NCBI GenBank assembly: GCA_001466705.2
Contig: LATX02000183.1
Coordinates: 124,001 to 188,000, forward strand
Origin: Moniliophthora roreri
Taxonomy: Eukaryota > Basidiomycota > Agaricomycetes > Agaricales > Marasmiaceae
Length of the DNA: 64,000 nt
Direction of reading: 5' to 3'
The translations under genes were made by a program, and so were the position numbers. Position 1 is the first letter of the stretch, and each line of letters starts with the position of its first letter. Below the pieces are notes generated by a model. That model ran no database searches. It was given only the letters and a program-made list of their open reading frames with translations, and was not told where the DNA came from. Shown here in pieces: positions 1-11,960 of this stretch.

Positions 1-167
1 TTAGCTTGACCTGGTTAATCTTAACTTGTGTCACTGCCGACTGATTGAACGGATCTCTGAACTTCAGCAGCCACTGAATGAACTCTAACTTGAACTTGAG
101 GCCACTTGCAAAGGGTTCTACCTTTTATAAGTGGTTAAGTTGACGTTGCTGCGCAAGTAACATAACA
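1..167 (+). repeat. 3' part of a family-G LTR (Ty3/gypsy)
   Basis: The first 167 bases match the 3' part of the LTRs at 37326-37783 and 43837-44294 (AGCTTGACCT near the start, then the direct repeats around CTAACTTGAACTTGA, ending GTAACATAACA). The rest of this LTR lies outside the window. It is inserted in a family-D LTR, since the sequence right after it is the interior of that repeat. Confidence 0.75.
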
Positions 168-778
168 GCCACTTTCTACCATTGGATTGGTAGATGTCAC
201 AGTCTAGACATCTGTCATGTTCAATCTCCTTCTGTCCTGTGTACAATCTTGTGAGTCATTATTGATTTCCTGCATATTTGTTGCCTATCAATCATCCTGC
301 ATACACCTGGATAGGCTGTTGTATCCACCTGAGAGTGTCTTCGAAGCTCCACGTAGAAACAAGTTCCAACCATGTACTATAGTTCTGATAGTAATAATGA
401 AGCATTAAGTCTATTGACACATTATCATGCAACATGATCGCAGAGTGAACAATCTAGTGCACTTAGACTGTGGATCCTGCTGATATCTATTCCTTTGTAT
501 TCAGAATTAGTAGTTTCTGGCCTGTTTTATTGACCAAGGACTCTCACTGCAATGCTTCACTGTAATGTAGAGGGCTAGTATAGTCTACTAACCTTATCTA
601 AATTGTGTTACAGTGTCAATTATTAGACTTATTAGACTTGGTGCTTAAGGCTTAGACGCTGTATTAGAGTTCCCAGGTTATCAAGTCACATGAATATCAC
701 ATGTACTCTGGGCTCTTTTTCTAGTTTTTGATGCGAAAAGTGCACAATTTTGTGTCTAGGCCAAAATTAGGCACATCA
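168..778 (-). repeat. Family-D LTR fragment
   Basis: This stretch is a diverged copy of about 7735-8343: the same order of blocks from the CTACCATTGGATTGG region down to the end GCACATCA. In family-D orientation (as at 17108-17861) it lies on the minus strand and is the 5' part of the LTR. The family-G LTR at 1-167 cuts it on the left. Confidence 0.65.
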
Positions 779-1621
779 TCTCCCCCAAACTGAACTACTG
801 ACCGTTCTGGTCAGTGTCCTGGGTAGATTATACAATGGCGGACTTGTCTACATTCTTCAACACTTCCATTGATACAATCAGTACCTCAACCAGTGTTTCC
901 ATTCCACATGTGCTGGACCCTGGGCATGTAAATTATGCCTTTAGAGATTCAAATACTGACCTATATCTTATTAAATCTGCCTATGATATCATTCCCTCTT
1001 TTAGTGCTCATTAGCACTCGTTCCATCAAACTCTATAATGGCAAGAAGCATGTCTAGTCATGCTTGTAACTATGCCAATGCTTCTTTAGATGCTGTAGTA
1101 ACCACCAGCATATAGTAAAACATTGTGCCTTTCTTCTGATAATGGTAAAGTATGCTCAAACACCCTTAATCTTTTGTTTGGCAGTCTTCTCATCACTCAA
1201 GGCCAGGTTCTTTTTCTTTTTTGGTAAGTCTCCTTCACCTCTATATTATACACCATTACACAAGTTGTGGATCCCATTCAACATGGAGCACAGGGCTGAA
1301 CTTCCTGCATGGAGTCCATTGAAAACCCACTCCACGTACTACAGCTTTTAGGTCCCTGCCATTCCTGCACATGACCCAAGAGGTCCAACATTTCCTGGTA
1401 TAAAAGTAGCACCCTCTGTGCTTAGCACTTCATTGAATTTTCACTAAGATTCAACATTGTTCCTATGTCTTCCTGCAGCAGCTCCTCTGGATCCTCTTCT
1501 GCTTGTTCTCTCCACACTGCTGAAGCAGTGTCTCCCAGGTTGACTGACATTGACCAGAATCATGTTGTGCATTCTATGCATAACATGAACACATTTGAAT
1601 TCTTCACAGGGATGTCAACTC
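779..1621. other. Unassigned repeat-like DNA
   Basis: I recognise no gene here. Short open stretches exist (for example 814-1014 on plus) but have no family resemblance. A TATAAAAG sequence occurs near 1400. The composition is AT-rich and CpG-poor like the surrounding mobile elements, so this is probably decayed element DNA. Confidence 0.3.
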
Positions 1622-2210
1622 TGTTACAATTTCTTATTTTCCTCTTGATATGACACTATTCCCATCACATGTTTTTCACATGACTCATATTCCTTTCTTG
1701 CTCCATAGACTTTCCTGGGATATTCCATAACCTTTCCTTGATAATTCTCTATTTTCTACCATCAAACATGCTGAACACGTTCTTGTTCAGATCACTGATT
1801 GTATCATAGGATAGGTCATATGCTTCTTCTTCATTTGGACACATACACCTTCCCAGTTCCCTTTTCATCTACCTCAGTCCTTGTACTACATTTCCACGAT
1901 GATCCCCTGTGACTGTCAGTTGTTTCTTTGATATTCTCTCATGTTCTTTCTTTTACTCGAATGATCTATCTTCCATATTCCTCTAGGACTACAGCAGTAT
2001 AAACAGGTAGATATGATGGATGTATAAGTAGATAGAAATCTGGGTCTTAGCTCTCCAGCTTGACCTAGTTAATCAACTTGTGTCTGAAGCAACAAATGAA
2101 CCTTCTGAACCTCAGTTGTCTGAGTGAACTCAAACTTGAATCTTGAAACTCAGTGACACTTTGTCTTACTGTTATTGAGTTGTTGACATTGCTGCACAAG
2201 TAATGTAACA
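1622..2210 (+). repeat. Diverged family-G-like LTR
   Basis: It starts TGTTACAATTTC and ends GTAATGTAACA, the TGTTA...TAACA ends of family G. Inside are the shared CACATACACCTTCCC block, the AGCTTGACCT transcription-start block near 2055, and the terminal block CATTGCTGCACAAGTAA. At 589 bp it is longer than the roughly 456-bp LTRs elsewhere, so the left boundary is uncertain. Confidence 0.45.
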
Positions 2211-3037
2211 AACTTCTTCTGCTGAGATCTCCATGGAGGATTTTTCTTCCTCCTTCAACTTGGAGTTTGTGACACAAGAATTCTTCAATGCAGATGAGCT
2301 GGGTCCCCTACCAACTCCTATAGATCCTTCTTCTCATTATTGACTTCTTCAAATTTGAGCTGCAGCTGTTCTTATCACCAAGGCTGAAGCACTCTGGTCA
2401 TTATTCATTGCCCTTCATACCAATGCACAGTACAACTTTGACGACATTCTTTGCCATGCAGGACCTGATGATCTAGTGCTCACTCTTCTCTGCTGTTTAG
2501 CTTTCCAGGCCTATGGCCCCACATTCATCTTTAATTGGCTTCAGCTCTTCTAGTCTTCAATTGAACAGTTGGTCATCTGAGACAGCAAGCAAAAATACAT
2601 GCACCCTCAATGTTGGCAGTGGTTTGAGCATGCTATCATCTATGCTAATCTCCACATAAGTTGATTCCTGTTTTCTCTTTTCAACATCTAACTCTTCTCT
2701 TTTCTAGGTCAACAGCTGTGATCCTGCTAAAGAGGTGCCTGCGCCTCATCTCAACAAGGAATTGCCTATGGAACATTTTGATTATCATTCTAAATTCAGG
2801 CTATGTGATCAGTCCAACACCACTTTTGAGGTAACTTTATCTTCACCCCTTTTTCACAGGTATTGTTTACTGACCACTATGCATAGGCAGCCTTCAGTTT
2901 TTTGCTGAATTTTCTTTCTCAATATGTTTGCTGCCCTCTGCACTCTGGGTGGGACTCATTCCTGGAGCTATGCACACAATATGTTTGTCCAAGTCCTTCA
3001 TCCAAAATGCAAATTCTGCTGGACTCTCCCATCCTCT
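2211..3037 (+). pseudogene. Degenerate retroelement 5' region, possibly gag-like
   Basis: Directly after the LTR at 1622-2210, a plus-strand frame beginning at the ATG near 2233 can be followed for roughly 130 codons through several stops (TGA, TAG). It ends before 2700, as expected for a decayed gag. No zinc knuckle or other diagnostic motif is visible. The assignment rests on position next to the LTR and on the stop pattern (C-to-T type changes), so confidence is low. From 2700 to 3037 I see no coding feature. Confidence 0.25.
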
Positions 3038-3478
3038 TTACCTCAACTCTCTATTAGAGTCTGCTTCTGACTTTCTTTTAATATAGTTCTTCAACTGACA
3101 TTTCTTATCCTTTACATTGTGTTGATAGAGATAATATCCAACTGCAAGGTAAGAGGTGTCTACTGCCAATACAACCTCTCCTTCACTGTCATAGTCTATT
3201 GGTTTCAAAGGCTCTGCATTGTGCAAAGCCTCTTTTATTAAGTCCATAGACTCTTCCTCTTTAGGTCCCCAATCAACTGCTACATTGTCCTGCATAAGAC
3301 ATTGTATCAGGGCAGCTATCTTAGCAAAGTTTTTAATAAACTGCCTTACTTGACCACAGGTTCCCAGAAAGCTTCTTACATCTGTCTTGGTTTTTAGTGG
3401 CAAAGGCCAAGTCATAATGGCCTCCATGTTATTGTGGGTGGGTTTGAGTCCCATGTAGGTGCACCTATGTCCTACCAT
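3038..3478 (-). pseudogene. Ty3/gypsy RT-RNase H fragment (family D type)
   Basis: This open stretch of 146 codons on the minus strand carries the reverse transcriptase thumb (VGHRCTYMG, then FLGTCGQVRQFIKNFAKIAA) and the start of RNase H (VVLAVDTSYLAVGYYLYQ, with the first catalytic Asp). The phrasing FLGTCG with FIK is typical of the agaricomycete Ty3 group whose gag carries DUF4100, and matches the gag type at 18.8-23.3 kb. The palm domain with YxDD is missing: upstream (to the right) the frame stops at the inserted T-element end at about 3504. It is a dead fragment without protease, palm or integrase. Confidence 0.75.
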
Positions 3479-3503
3479 GATTGTTTCATTGCCAGGGGGA
3501 TAA

Positions 3504-3715
3504 GTAAGTTTTTGACAAAAAACTCCAACAGATGTCCAAAACCATTTTGCAAAAAAAACTCTGACAAATAGCCCAACAATTTTTTAGCTATAAATAGGCT
3601 CTAGGAGCATGCCAGCACACTTCTATAAAATTTCCATACTGGGAAGTAAATTCCCACAGCCTCTGGAAGGTTTTCTGATGCATTGGGCCATATTGGGGCA
3701 TAATGGAGGGGCTAA
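3504..3715 (+). mobile_element. Left end of a T-type long-TIR DNA element (diverged)
   Basis: AAGTAAGTTTTTGAC followed by two spaced CAAAAAA-containing subterminal motifs repeats the layout seen at 21514 and 23314 (GTAAGTTTTTGGC, CAAAAAACACTGACAACT, then CAAAAAAGACCGATAACT). It interrupts the RT gene at 3038-3478 and runs into the N at 3716. Sequence identity with the other two ends is moderate, so this is an older copy or a sister family. Confidence 0.5.
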
Positions 3716-4192
3716 NTGGGAGAATTTCAAATAGTATGTCTCCCAAAATACATATTTACAGTGTCAGCTCAATATACTATGCTATAGAAGTTCTGCCACA
3801 TTAAAATATTATTTATCACAAATGAGATTTTTTATTAAAACCCACTTGTATGTTCAGAGAGCCAGAGCAGTGAGAACCAACTGACCTAATAATTAGACAA
3901 TAATTCATGTTCTTTCTTTGGTTTTGGAGTATCAAGATCTCTGAATTTCCCTTCATCATCATTTCTATTTCCAACAATCTGCCCAGCATCTGCCAGTTCT
4001 TCTACTGAACTTCCTCTATCACCCTCTTGTCCACAGGAGCCCAGAGCAGGTAACAACATAGCAACATGTGATCTCTGACCTAAAGTTCTTGCCAAACACT
4101 GCTTACACAAGTGGAACACCCCATATTTATTACAGAAACAGGAAGAAGAGTCCAGAATATGGCCCAAAGAAATCCAGAAAGTAGCTAGCAGC

Positions 4193-5160
4193 ATGGTTGA
4201 AGGCAGTATGACCAACTCAACTAAATCCACATATGTGGTGGGCCTTCTTTGTTTTAATCAGTTTTATGATGCTTTGAAGATTCCAGAAGAACAGCATATG
4301 CCTATAGACCCCATCTTACTGTCAGCTTTTATAGAGAAATACAAGAGATTGAGATCAGGTGAAACTATCAAGTGTTGGCTAGCAGGTATGAGGGCCTGGC
4401 ACCTTGCCAATAGTGCACTATGGTTTGGAGACAACACTCGTGTGAAGTGGGTGCATAAGACAGCTAACTGAGAGGGTGCTCATCACTGCTGAGAAGTTCA
4501 GGCTTCTGTTTCTGACACACACACATGTGGGTCCTGAAGAAAGGTCTAGACCTTAAAACTCTGAAGAGTGCTGCTGTCTGGGGGTGTGCTTGTTGCTTCC
4601 AATACGGATGTCATTGTCTGGGCGAGACTACTGTACCTTTCTAGAAAGGTTTTGACCCAAAATTCCATGCCCATTGCTCTACTCATATTGATTTCAAAAC
4701 AATTGAAGATGGTGTTATCTTCTGTGCAGTTGATCTCCCTCAAGAAGCAGGTGGACTGATGTTGTTGACTCAACAACCATTCAATAAAAATGGCATCTGT
4801 CCCATCTCAGCAATAAAAAACCACATTACAGTTAACAAGAATGTTCCAGATTATTTTTCTTTATTTGCTTACATTAACAAGAACAGATGGCCAAAATATC
4901 TCACCAAAAGGGACTTCCTTGACACCTGCTATGCAATATGGAAGAAGGAGGGCTTATATCACATCTATGGTCACAGTTTCCATATCGGAGGTGCAGTTGA
5001 ATTACTCCTTGCAGGGGTACCACCTGAGGTAGTTACCCAGATTGGTGGTTGAACATTGTTGGCCTTTCTCCTTTATTGGCAGTAGGTAGAGGAAATTCTT
5101 CCAAAATCCACATATTAGGCGTACAAAGATCAGTACAATAGAGTCCAAGCTCACATCAAA
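4193..5160 (+). pseudogene. Tyrosine recombinase, crypton/agaricomycete type, broken
   Basis: The N-terminal SAM-like/core-binding part is open at 4193-4471 (STYVVGLLCFNQFYD ... LSAFIEKYKRLRSGETIKCWLAGMRAWH). The catalytic part is open at 4759-5052 (CPISAIKNHITVN, FAYINKNRWPKYL, YGHSFHIGGAVELLLAGVPP). Between them the frame shifts several times. After 5052 the expected tail, with the Tyr-Trp of the nucleophile region (LLAFLLYW), is readable only through TGA and TAG stops at Trp and Arg positions. The second catalytic Arg of the HxxR motif is His (HSFH instead of HSFR), a CpG-type change. In the family this enzyme recombines DNA through a 3'-phosphotyrosine; this copy should be inactive. No capturing element ends were identified. 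Confidence 0.75.
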
Positions 5161-5668
5161 TAATTCTGTATCTCACATAGAATTCCTTCCAATATTCTTG
5201 ACCTTGTAGACTCAGGTGCAACATCAATTGATGACCTTGATTAGTATACTAGTACATTTATAATAATTACTGTGTATGCAATCTTATGTCTCCTGCCCAC
5301 TCTTGGGGGGTGCCCAGTTACCTCTTCTTCAGGCTTTGTTCTCTGTACATTGAGCATGTGGTCAAGTTAGGGTGTTCTGAGTTCTCAGACTTTTACTTGA
5401 GGCATATTCATGGGTGGGTGCCAGCCTCCAGCACACCACATATATATATATCAGTAGGTACACTGCATATTGCATACCTCCATATTATTCCATCATTAGC
5501 AGTATACCTCATTCCATGATAAGTTGGAGCCTGTGGAGGCTTATCAGAGGATGAGGTAGATGCATGGCAGATAGAAGCACTCAGCATCCCTTTCCTTCTG
5601 CTTCCATCTGCCACGACTCATTCAGTGTAGCATACTCTTTATATTTCTTTTTGTATTTACCTACCCAC
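5161..5668. other. Unassigned, holds one copy of short repeat R3
   Basis: No gene is recognised. About 100 bases at 5413-5513 (ACACCACATATA..., GCATATTGCATACCTCC, TAGCAGTATACCTCAT) recur at 8975-9077. The two copies flank the R1 repeat at 5669-8841 on either side, so R1 may have inserted next to an older tandem or duplicated R3 unit. Confidence 0.4.
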
Positions 5669-8600
5669 TAATTTGTCTAAGATAAGACTAGTGGAAAACT
5701 ATCCAGAAGATAACCTCCAAAAGTCTAACTCAGGTTGTTGTGCAAGTGTGGATCAGTGTGATCAGAGTTGCCACACTTAGAATGCCAACAAGACTCTTAG
5801 CTAGGTTGATTCTCTCTTATTGAAGCAATCTACTTCAAGGTGTTCACCTCCAGAGGAGTATATATGGTTTTAAAAGGGTGTTTATATCACAAACACGCAC
5901 ACAAAACACAAAGAACATAGTGCACAAAGCACAAACACAAGAGCTACAGTCCTGTACAAAGACTTGATAGCCGATATAGTCTGACCCTACGGAGTTCAAG
6001 ACTTCCTTAAGACAACTACAGCACACAGTGTACTAGAAATGGTCCTAGACCAATTTCTACAAAGAGCTCAATGCAGGCACACCCCTTGCTAAGACTCTAA
6101 GTGTGTCACAACCTGATACCCAACACAGGCCACACTCCAAGTGCCCAAGGCTCCTTCTTGGTGTAAAGTTTCTCTTAGAAAAGTGCAACAATGCACTCAA
6201 GATGTTACTTTTATCTCTTACAACACAAGTTCATTATCAGATGTCTATCTCTCTGGAGTCACTCAGGACCAATCTCTAGGGCCTGAAGTGAGGAAGCAAA
6301 ACTGGAATGGCACACAAATTTATACACCAAACAAACTCATCATGTATTCACAATCAGAGGAGGCAGAGTTACTTGAATATCTACGAATATCTAGCTGTCC
6401 TTATATATGGTTCATAGAATATATCTACAGAAAAATATAAATAATGTCTGATAATTCAGGAAATGATAAAGGAGTGACTGAGATACTAAAAGAAGGAATA
6501 TTCAGATGTCACAGAGTCTGGCCACTAGGGTATCCAACCATATCCACACAGGTATCTATGTCTCCAGGTGTTCTGGACTCTATAATTGGTATTTTCTCTT
6601 TTCTGAGTCAGGTATCTATGAGTGGATAGCTGTATCCATCCCATTTCTTTACAGCATTTCCCTTTCTAGTATCTGCACATTGGCAGAGGCCTAGATGCCA
6701 AATTTTCCAAGGTTGGAACATGCTGTTACTGTTCCTATCTCCTTTGACAATGCATGCTTGGTCTTATTTCAGACCTCTTCTGTGTTAGATATTCTTTGTA
6801 TGTCTCGTTGTATCTGTCTGTAGGTAGTGGATGTCCTTCAGAAGTGATTTCCTTCTTTCTGAGATGACTTTGTACCTAGTTAGTTTATCTTGTTGAAGAG
6901 GCAGAAACTCTATCTCCTTTAAAGGACAGCTACATGCTATCTTCACTTCTAAAAGCTCTCTAAAAAGGGCTTCTGCAACTAAACACAGCTACAAAACTCA
7001 CACACACACACACACACACACACAACACACACCAAAACCCACAATAGAGGCTTCTATATGTGAGAAAGCACTGTACAAGTCTGCTACGAGACTGAGTCTA
7101 TCTCAAGTGATTTGGGGTGAGAAAGGAGACAGAACCCTTTATATCTTCAATTGGTTGGCTTAGATTGCAGAGTCTAAAGACTCTAGTTAAGACAACTCAA
7201 GTATTGCACTCAAGGGTCACAAAGTGTAGGTTTTAAACACAAGTGGTTTACTGATTGGTTATCAGATTGTATACAGTGAGGCAAGATATATATATATAAA
7301 TCTTGGCTCAACTAGAAGTGACTGACTGGCAAGTGCATAAAGACTTGGTCTAAGAAGCTGCGCAGAGGTCTAAATCGATGCTGCATGGGGCTATAAGATG
7401 CAAGTACCAGTCGGTCCTTGAGCCTGCATCTACAAGTACAGCTCTTTATATATAGAATAATAATTGGAAATAACAAAATAAAAGATAAAGTAAGCGTGTT
7501 TTAGTTTATAGTATAAATCATACACATTTATGCCTAAAAGTTCAATTCTGCATAGCAATTAGGTATATTGGGTATATTTGGTGACCAAATGGTCGATTTA
7601 TTGGGTTTTGGACCCTGCGCAGAGTGTTGCTGGGTCATACAATCCTTCCACATAGCTACTTCCATGTAGCCATGGGTTCTGGACTGGCTGTATATGCAGG
7701 TATGTTTCCCTTTCTGCCAGTTCACTTCTGCATAGCTGCTTTCTACTATTGGATTGGTGGATGTCATGGTCTAGACATCTGCCGTATTCAATCTCCTCCC
7801 ATCCTGCATACAATCTTGTGAGTCATTCACAATTTCCGGCATACTCATTGCCTATCAGTCATCCCACGTACACCTGGAAAGGCCGTCATATCTGCATGAG
7901 TGTCTTTAAAGCTCCATATAGGAACAAGTTCCAACCGTGTACTACTTATCGATAGTAATAATTAGTTTTTAAGTCTATTGACACATTATTATGCAATGTG
8001 ATCACAAAACGAACAATCTAGTGCACTTAGACTGTGGATCCCACTGATATCTATTCCTTTGTGTTTAGAATTAGTGGTTTCTAGCCTGTTTTATTAACTA
8101 AGGACCCTCACAGCGATGCTTTACTGTAATGTAGGGGGCTAGTATAGTCTACTAACCTCCTCTAGATTGTGTTACAGTGTCAATTATTAGACTTATTAGA
8201 CCTAGTACTTAAAGCTTAGGTGCCGTATTAGAGCTCGTGGGTCAGCAAGTTATGTGAATATCACACATACTTCTGGGCTCTTTTTCTAGTATTTGACACG
8301 AAAAGTGCATAATTTCATGTCTAGGCCAAAATTGAGCACATCATCGTATTGTTTAGCTGCCAGGGAACTCTTTATTAAGAGATTGCCTGCTTTGACTTTG
8401 ATCTGTATATTGACTTTTGGAGGAGGATCGTTCTGTGATCGTTCCTGTTCTAAGTTGTCTTTCTGTTTTGATGTCTCCTCTAAGTACCTCTGTACTGTTT
8501 AACTGCATGTTGCACTTTGCAGATGTTATAGAAAGGTAGAATAGAAATTAAAATCCCATTGATAGCACTTTGAGAGCTTAGTTAACTAGCCAATGTGTTC

Positions 8601-8841
8601 ATTGGGCCATAGTTAGGTTCTCTACAGGTTTCAGAAGTGATCCATTTTGAATCTGATACATAGATAAGTCAGAAAGTACAGCTTAGACACTTCTGTATAG
8701 CATATCATATAGCTCTTTATACTTTCCAAGGCACTATAGCTTCTCTATTATTACCCATTATCTTGTGTCATATTAAAGTGTCCCAATTCAAACATAGTGT
8801 AAAATGAATAAAAGTAGGTCTTTTCTAGGTTTGACATATTA
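5669..8841 (+). repeat. R1 interspersed repeat, copy a, split by a family-D LTR
   Basis: R1 starts TAATTTGTCTAAGATAAG and ends ...CTAGGTTTGACATATTA. It is non-coding. This copy is split at 6893/8344 by the family-D LTR; intact copies (for example 10311-10340) read straight through that point. Long open stretches in R1 have no family resemblance and are broken in sister copies. Because R1 follows a B-type pol in the same orientation at two places, it may be a very long LTR or 3' region of that family, but ends are not TG...CA and no target duplication could be fixed. Confidence 0.65.
6894..8343 (-). repeat. Family-D LTR, solo, complete length (about 1450 bp)
   Basis: On the minus strand it runs TGATGTGC... 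to ...TGCCTCTTCA. The same end (CTCTTCA) precedes the leader and gag of the family-D element at 17861, which identifies this as that family's LTR. It sits inside R1 with no internal retroelement sequence, so it is a solo LTR. A (CA)n run is present at about 6999-7024. Flanks are CTTGT on the left and CGTAT on the right; a clean target duplication is not visible. Confidence 0.7.
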
Positions 8842-9087
8842 CCACCACATTCCATTTACATTCAGTGTTCAGTAATATGGAGTTTCCTTTCACTTGGCCT
8901 CATTTCTCTTGAATACTCAGGCTTGGTCTGGTAACTCAGCATTATCTGCTGTTTGGGCCCACCCACCCATCCTGAGCCCACCCAGCCAGCCTCTGGCACA
9001 CCACATATACATATATCAGTAGGTATGCTGCATATTGCATACCTCCATATTATTCCATTGTTAGCAGTATACCTCATCTTGTCAAAC
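8842..9087. other. Second R3 copy and spacer before contig join
   Basis: It holds the second copy of the short repeat R3 (8975-9077), then runs into the N at 9088. No coding feature is seen. It is CpG-poor. Confidence 0.4.
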
Positions 9088-9088
9088 N

Positions 9089-10752
9089 ATGACTTGCTAA
9101 TTTGTCTGAGATAAGACTAGTGGAAAACTACCCAAAAGATAACCTCCAAAAGTCTAACTCAGGTTGTTGTGCAAGTGTGAATTGGTGTGATCAGAGTTGC
9201 TGCACTTAGAATGCTAACAAAACTCTTAGCTAGGTTGATTCTCTCTTATTGAAGCAATCTACTTTAAGGTGTTCACCTTCAGAGGAGTATATATGGGTTT
9301 AAAAATAGGTTCATATCACAAACACATGCACAAAACACAAAGAACACAGTGCACAAAGCACAAACACAAGAGCTATAGTCCCATACAAAGACTCAATAGC
9401 TGATATAGTCTGACCCTATAGAGCTCAAGACTTCTTTAAGACAACTACAGCACACAGCATACTGGAAAAGGTTCTAGATTGATTTCTACAAAGAGCTCAG
9501 TGCAGGCACAACTCTTGCTAAGACTCTAAGTGTGTCAAAACCTGATACCCAACACAGGCCACACTCCAAGTGCCCAAGGCTCCTTCTTGGTGTAAAGTGT
9601 CTCTTAGAAAAGTGCTACAAATGCACTCAAGATGTTACTCTTGTCTCTTACAATGCAAGTTTGAAGTTTGTTATCAGATTTCTATCTCTCTGGAGTCACT
9701 CAGGACCAATCTCCAGAGCCTGAAGTGAGGAAGCAAAACTGGAATGGCACACAAATTTATACACCAAACAAACTCTTCATGTATTCACAATCAGAGGGGG
9801 CAGAGTTACTTGAGTATATATGAATATCTAGCTATCCTTATATATGGTCCATGGAATATATCTACAGAAAATTATAAATAACGTCTGATAATTCAGGAAA
9901 TAATAAATGAGTGACTGAGATACTAAAAGAGGGAATATTCAGATGTCACAGAGTCTGGCCACTAGGGTATCCAACCATATCCATGCAGGTATCTACGTCT
10001 CCAGGTGTTCTGGACTCTACAATTTGTATTTTCTCTTTTCTAAGTTGGATATCTACGAGTGGATGGCTGTATCCATTCCGTTTCTTTACAGCATTTCTCT
10101 TTCTAGTATCTGCACATCAGCAGAGGCCTAGATGCCAAAGTTTTCAAGGTCAGAACACACTGTTACTGTTCCTATCTCCTTTGACCATGCATGCTCGGTC
10201 TTATTTAGGACTTCTTATGTGTTAGATATTCTTCATATGTCTTGTCATATCTGTCTGTAGGTGGTGGGTGTCCTTTGGAAGTGATTTCCTTCTTTCCAAG
10301 ATGACTTTGTACCTAGTTAGTTTATTTTGTATTGTCTAGCTGCCAGTGAACTCTTTATTAAGAGATTGCCTGCTTTGACTTTAATCCATACATTGAATTT
10401 AGAGGAGGATTGTTCTGTGATCATTCCTGTTCTAAGTTGTCTTTCTATTTTGATGTCTCCTCTAAGTACCTCTATACTGTTTGACTCACTACATACGAGG
10501 TGTTCTTTTAACATGGTTTTCTCATTGAGAAAACACTTGATCTTCTTGCAAAGAGAATTTTTATAAAACCATATATAAATTCTAAATTTCAATTGTGTCC
10601 TCTTGACACTATGTACAAGGTGTTCTTTTTATGCTATTAATACAAAGAAAATACACCCAGAATACTGCTATATATTTGCTTCCAGACAACACTCAGAAAA
10701 TTCTATTAGTTTCAAGTTGTCATCACATATTGAAAACAGCAAGCATACTCTG
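9089..10752 (+). repeat. Left arm of a large inverted repeat
   Basis: This arm is the reverse complement of 13192-14855 as far as I can compare it (paired coordinates add to 23944, for example the open stretches at 9532-9723 and 14221-14412). It begins right after the N at 9088 and diverges at 10752, inside a CACTA element. Arms contain R1 copies b and d. Identity between the arms is far higher than to any other R1 copy. Confidence 0.85.
9098..10486 (+). repeat. R1 interspersed repeat, copy b
   Basis: It starts TAATTTGTCTGAGATAAG and is interrupted at 10486/10487 by a CACTA element inserted in ...CTGTTTGACT|GCATGTTGCAC. R1 sequence resumes with ACTGCATGTTGCAC at 11737-11762 before the N at 11763. 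It is non-coding. Confidence 0.7.
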
Positions 10753-11736
10753 GATATTTTATGACAATGAAATTATAGAATTATGCTTTAATTTTCTAAT
10801 TACAAATATACTAAATTTTCTGCCTTATAAAATAGTGAGAAAACATTTAGAAAACATTTAGAAAACAAATATAAGATTTTGAATTTTATNATAGATAATA
10901 CAATATATTAGAATAATTTCCATACTGAGAAAACATTAAATTTTCTCTGGTTGAAAATCCTCAGAAAATGCTGATAAGATAAGATAAAAATTCCACATTT
11001 TCTATTGTGGGAAAGTCAGAGAAAACACTAGGAAAATAGTAGGAAAATCATGTGAAAACACTATATTTTAAAGCAGTTTTTAGATAGTTTTCATATAGTT
11101 TTCCTTTTGTATTTAACATGTTTCCTCACTATTTTATAAGGCAGAAAATTTAGTATATTTGTAATTAGAAAATTAAAGGATAATTCTATAATTTCATTAT
11201 TATAAAATAATCAAAAAACACAGACTCTTCTGGAAATTAAAATCCAGAGTATGCTTGCTGTTTTTGCTATGTGATGATAGCTTGAAACTAATAGAATTTN
11301 TCTATTGTGGGAAAGTCAGAGAAAACACTAGGAAAACACTAGGAAAATAGTAGGAAAATCATATGAAAACACTATATTTTAAAGCAGTTCTTAGATAGTT
11401 TTCATTTAGTTTTCCTTTTGTATTTAACATGTTTCCTTTAATATAAAATTCAAGATCTTATATTTGTTTTCTAAATGTTTTCTCACTATTTTATAAAGCA
11501 GAAAATTTAGTATATTTGTAATTAGAAAATTAAAAGATAATTCTATAACTTCATTATTATAGAATAATTAAGAAACACTGACTCTTCTGGAAATTAAAAT
11601 CCAGAGTATGCTTGCTGTTTTCACTATGTGATGATAACTTGAAACTAATAGAATTTTCTGAGTGTTGTCTGGAAGCAAATATATAGAAGTATTCTGAGTG
11701 TATTTATAGCATTAAAAGAACACCTTGTATGTAGTG
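10487..11736. mobile_element. CACTA-type non-autonomous insertion, composite, 3-bp duplication ACT
   Basis: The left end reads CACTACATACGAGGTGTTC and the right end ...AACACCTTGTATGTAGTG, imperfect inverted repeats beginning CACTA. ACT occurs on both sides (10484-10486 and 11737-11739), and uninterrupted R1 copies read GTTTGACTGCATG, giving the empty site. Inside are at least two partial copies (a second CACTA start near 10613) and Ns at 10890 and 11300. There is no transposase. CACTA (EnSpm) elements are known for 3-bp duplications and CACTA ends. Confidence 0.75.
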
Positions 11737-11763
11737 ACTGCATGTTGCACTTTGCAGATGTCN

Positions 11764-11960
11764 ATCCATGCAGGTATCTATGTCTCCAGGTGTTCTGGAC
11801 TCTATAATTTGTATTTTCTCTTTTCTAAGTCAGGTATCTATAAGCAGATGGCTGTATTCTGTCCCGTCTTTTGACAGCATTTCCCTTTCTAGTATCTGCA
11901 CATCAGCAGAGGCCTAGATGCCAAAGTTTCCAAGGTTGGAACATGCTGTTACTGTTTCTA
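11764..11960 (+). repeat. R1 fragment (copy c)
   Basis: This matches the R1 interval corresponding to 9970-10165 (ATCCATGCAGGTATCTA, CTAGATGCCAAAG). It is cut by the N at 11763 on the left and by a CACTA element at 11961 on the right. Confidence 0.65.

Noticed and set aside
3886..4230. 114-codon minus-strand open stretch
   Set aside because: It overlaps the start of the plus-strand tyrosine recombinase and has no family resemblance; it is probably a shadow frame.
6999..7024. (CA)n run and its (GT)n mirror near 17740 as independent microsatellites
   Set aside because: Both are part of the family-D LTR and are counted with it.
9532..10592. Several open stretches of 62-104 codons in R1, repeated on the opposite strand at 13352-14412
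   Set aside because: They are duplicated only because R1 lies in an inverted repeat. Other R1 copies break these frames, and none resembles a protein family.
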